From: Phycisphaeraceae bacterium
GTDB taxonomy: Bacteria > Planctomycetota > Phycisphaerae > Phycisphaerales > Phycisphaeraceae
Direction of reading: 5' to 3'
NCBI GenBank assembly: GCA_007119405.1
Contig: SKPT01000482.1
Coordinates: forward strand, 1-6,652
Length of the DNA stretch: 6,652 nucleotides
Shown: one piece after another, positions 6,200-6,652 of the stretch
How the letters are laid out: each line of letters starts with the position of its first letter
How positions within the stretch are numbered: position 1 is the first letter of the stretch
Position numbers and translations under genes: made by a program
The notes under the pieces: generated by a model
Seen by the model: the letters and a program-made list of their open reading frames with translations, nothing else
The model's database searches: none
Told to the model about the DNA's origin: nothing

Positions 6200-6622
6200 T
6201 CATTTTTCGTTCGGAGCAGGCACGATTGTCAGCGGAATCCGGGTTTCTTCCGCTAGCTGGTCGGTCGTCCGCCCGAACAGTGCCGCTTCGAGGTCGCTTA
6301 CACCACTTTGTCCAACGATAAGGAGGTCCGCATCGATTTCATCGGCGTAGTTAAGTAGGATTTCGGGAGCGTCGCCCCGAAAAATCTCTGTCGTGAGGTC
6401 GCTATCGTGCGTGACGGTTGTGATATCATCAATGAGTATTTTCTTCGCCCGGTTCAGTTTGTCCACCTCGGTTACACCAAATTTCAGTGGATTTGCTTGC
6501 GAATCGACGACGGTGATGACGTGCAGCCGTGCCCCAATCGACTGTGCCAATTCGACCGCATGTTCGAGTGCGTTCCGAGCAGAGGCGCTTCCATCCGTCC
6601 CGACCAGGACTGTCTCGTACAT
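6200..6622 (-). CDS. Universal stress protein (UspA family), haloarchaeal-like
   Basis: A complete 140-residue single-domain UspA protein, the normal family length. The N-terminal strand MYETVLVGTDGS carries the conserved Asp10. The ATP-binding motif G-x2-G-x9-G-(S/T) is nearly complete: Gly104, Gly107 and Gly117, then Arg118 where Ser/Thr is usual, with Thr119 next. It ends with the typical IPLTIVPAP strand. Such proteins are cytoplasmic dimers that help cells survive stress. It has 24 Asp/Glu against 11 Lys/Arg, an acidic balance expected in salt-in halophiles, and the MYxTVLV...DGS start resembles haloarchaeal paralogues. The 30 bases before the ATG at 6622 show no Shine-Dalgarno, consistent with the leaderless genes common in haloarchaea. 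Codon choice is far less GC-biased than in the other genes, with many A- or T-ending codons. I infer a foreign origin or an assembly join; the family call itself is firm. Confidence 0.93.
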   Translation of the reverse strand: MYETVLVGTDGSASARNALEHAVELAQSIGARLHVITVVDSQANPLKFGVTEVDKLNRAKKILIDDITTVTHDSDLTTEIFRGDAPEILLNYADEIDADLLIVGQSGVSDLEAALFGRTTDQLAEETRIPLTIVPAPNEK

Positions 6623-6652
6623 ACGATGTAGTCGTGGCGCTATCTGCTTTGA

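Noticed and set aside
6015..6350. 111-residue plus-strand frame antisense to the stress-protein gene
   Set aside because: It shows no recognised motif and about half of it is the complement of the UspA gene; it is kept only as a remote possibility.

Overview
The window looks like high-GC bacterial DNA, most likely from a planctomycete of the Phycisphaerae type. The main lineage clue is a membrane protein ending in a CxxCGYDLRG...CPECG zinc ribbon, which is characteristic of that phylum. Gene starts, a TATAAT-like box and one good Shine-Dalgarno site also fit a bacterium. This assignment is inferred from protein motifs and was not searched.

Layout. Positions 219-1061 (+) encode a sugar phosphate isomerase/epimerase-type TIM barrel. 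A 239-bp convergent gap with a hairpin repeat follows. Then come four minus-strand genes. At 1301-2863 is a secreted transglutaminase-like protein with an intact Cys/His/Asp triad. At 2977-3987 is a six-helix membrane protein with a C-terminal zinc ribbon. At 4387-5880 is a GH130-family glycosidase/phosphorylase. At 6200-6622 is a universal stress protein. The 399-bp gap between the zinc-ribbon gene and the GH130 gene holds three hairpins in a row, one a 96-bp near-perfect inverted repeat. A shorter hairpin in the 1062-1300 gap shares its core sequence.

How the genes relate. The isomerase and the GH130 enzyme both point to carbohydrate breakdown but are too far apart, and in opposite orientation, to form a unit. 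The transglutaminase-like gene and the zinc-ribbon membrane gene are adjacent, 113 bp apart and co-oriented, so they could be co-transcribed; each also has its own -10-like box. No multi-gene system is evident.

The most unusual feature is the right end. From about 5,990 onwards the base composition drops from about 70% GC to about 45-60%. The universal stress protein there is acidic, has no visible Shine-Dalgarno, and resembles haloarchaeal UspA proteins. This is either a transfer from a haloarchaeon or an assembly join between two organisms of a saline community. I found no CRISPR array, tRNA, rRNA, transposase or phage gene.
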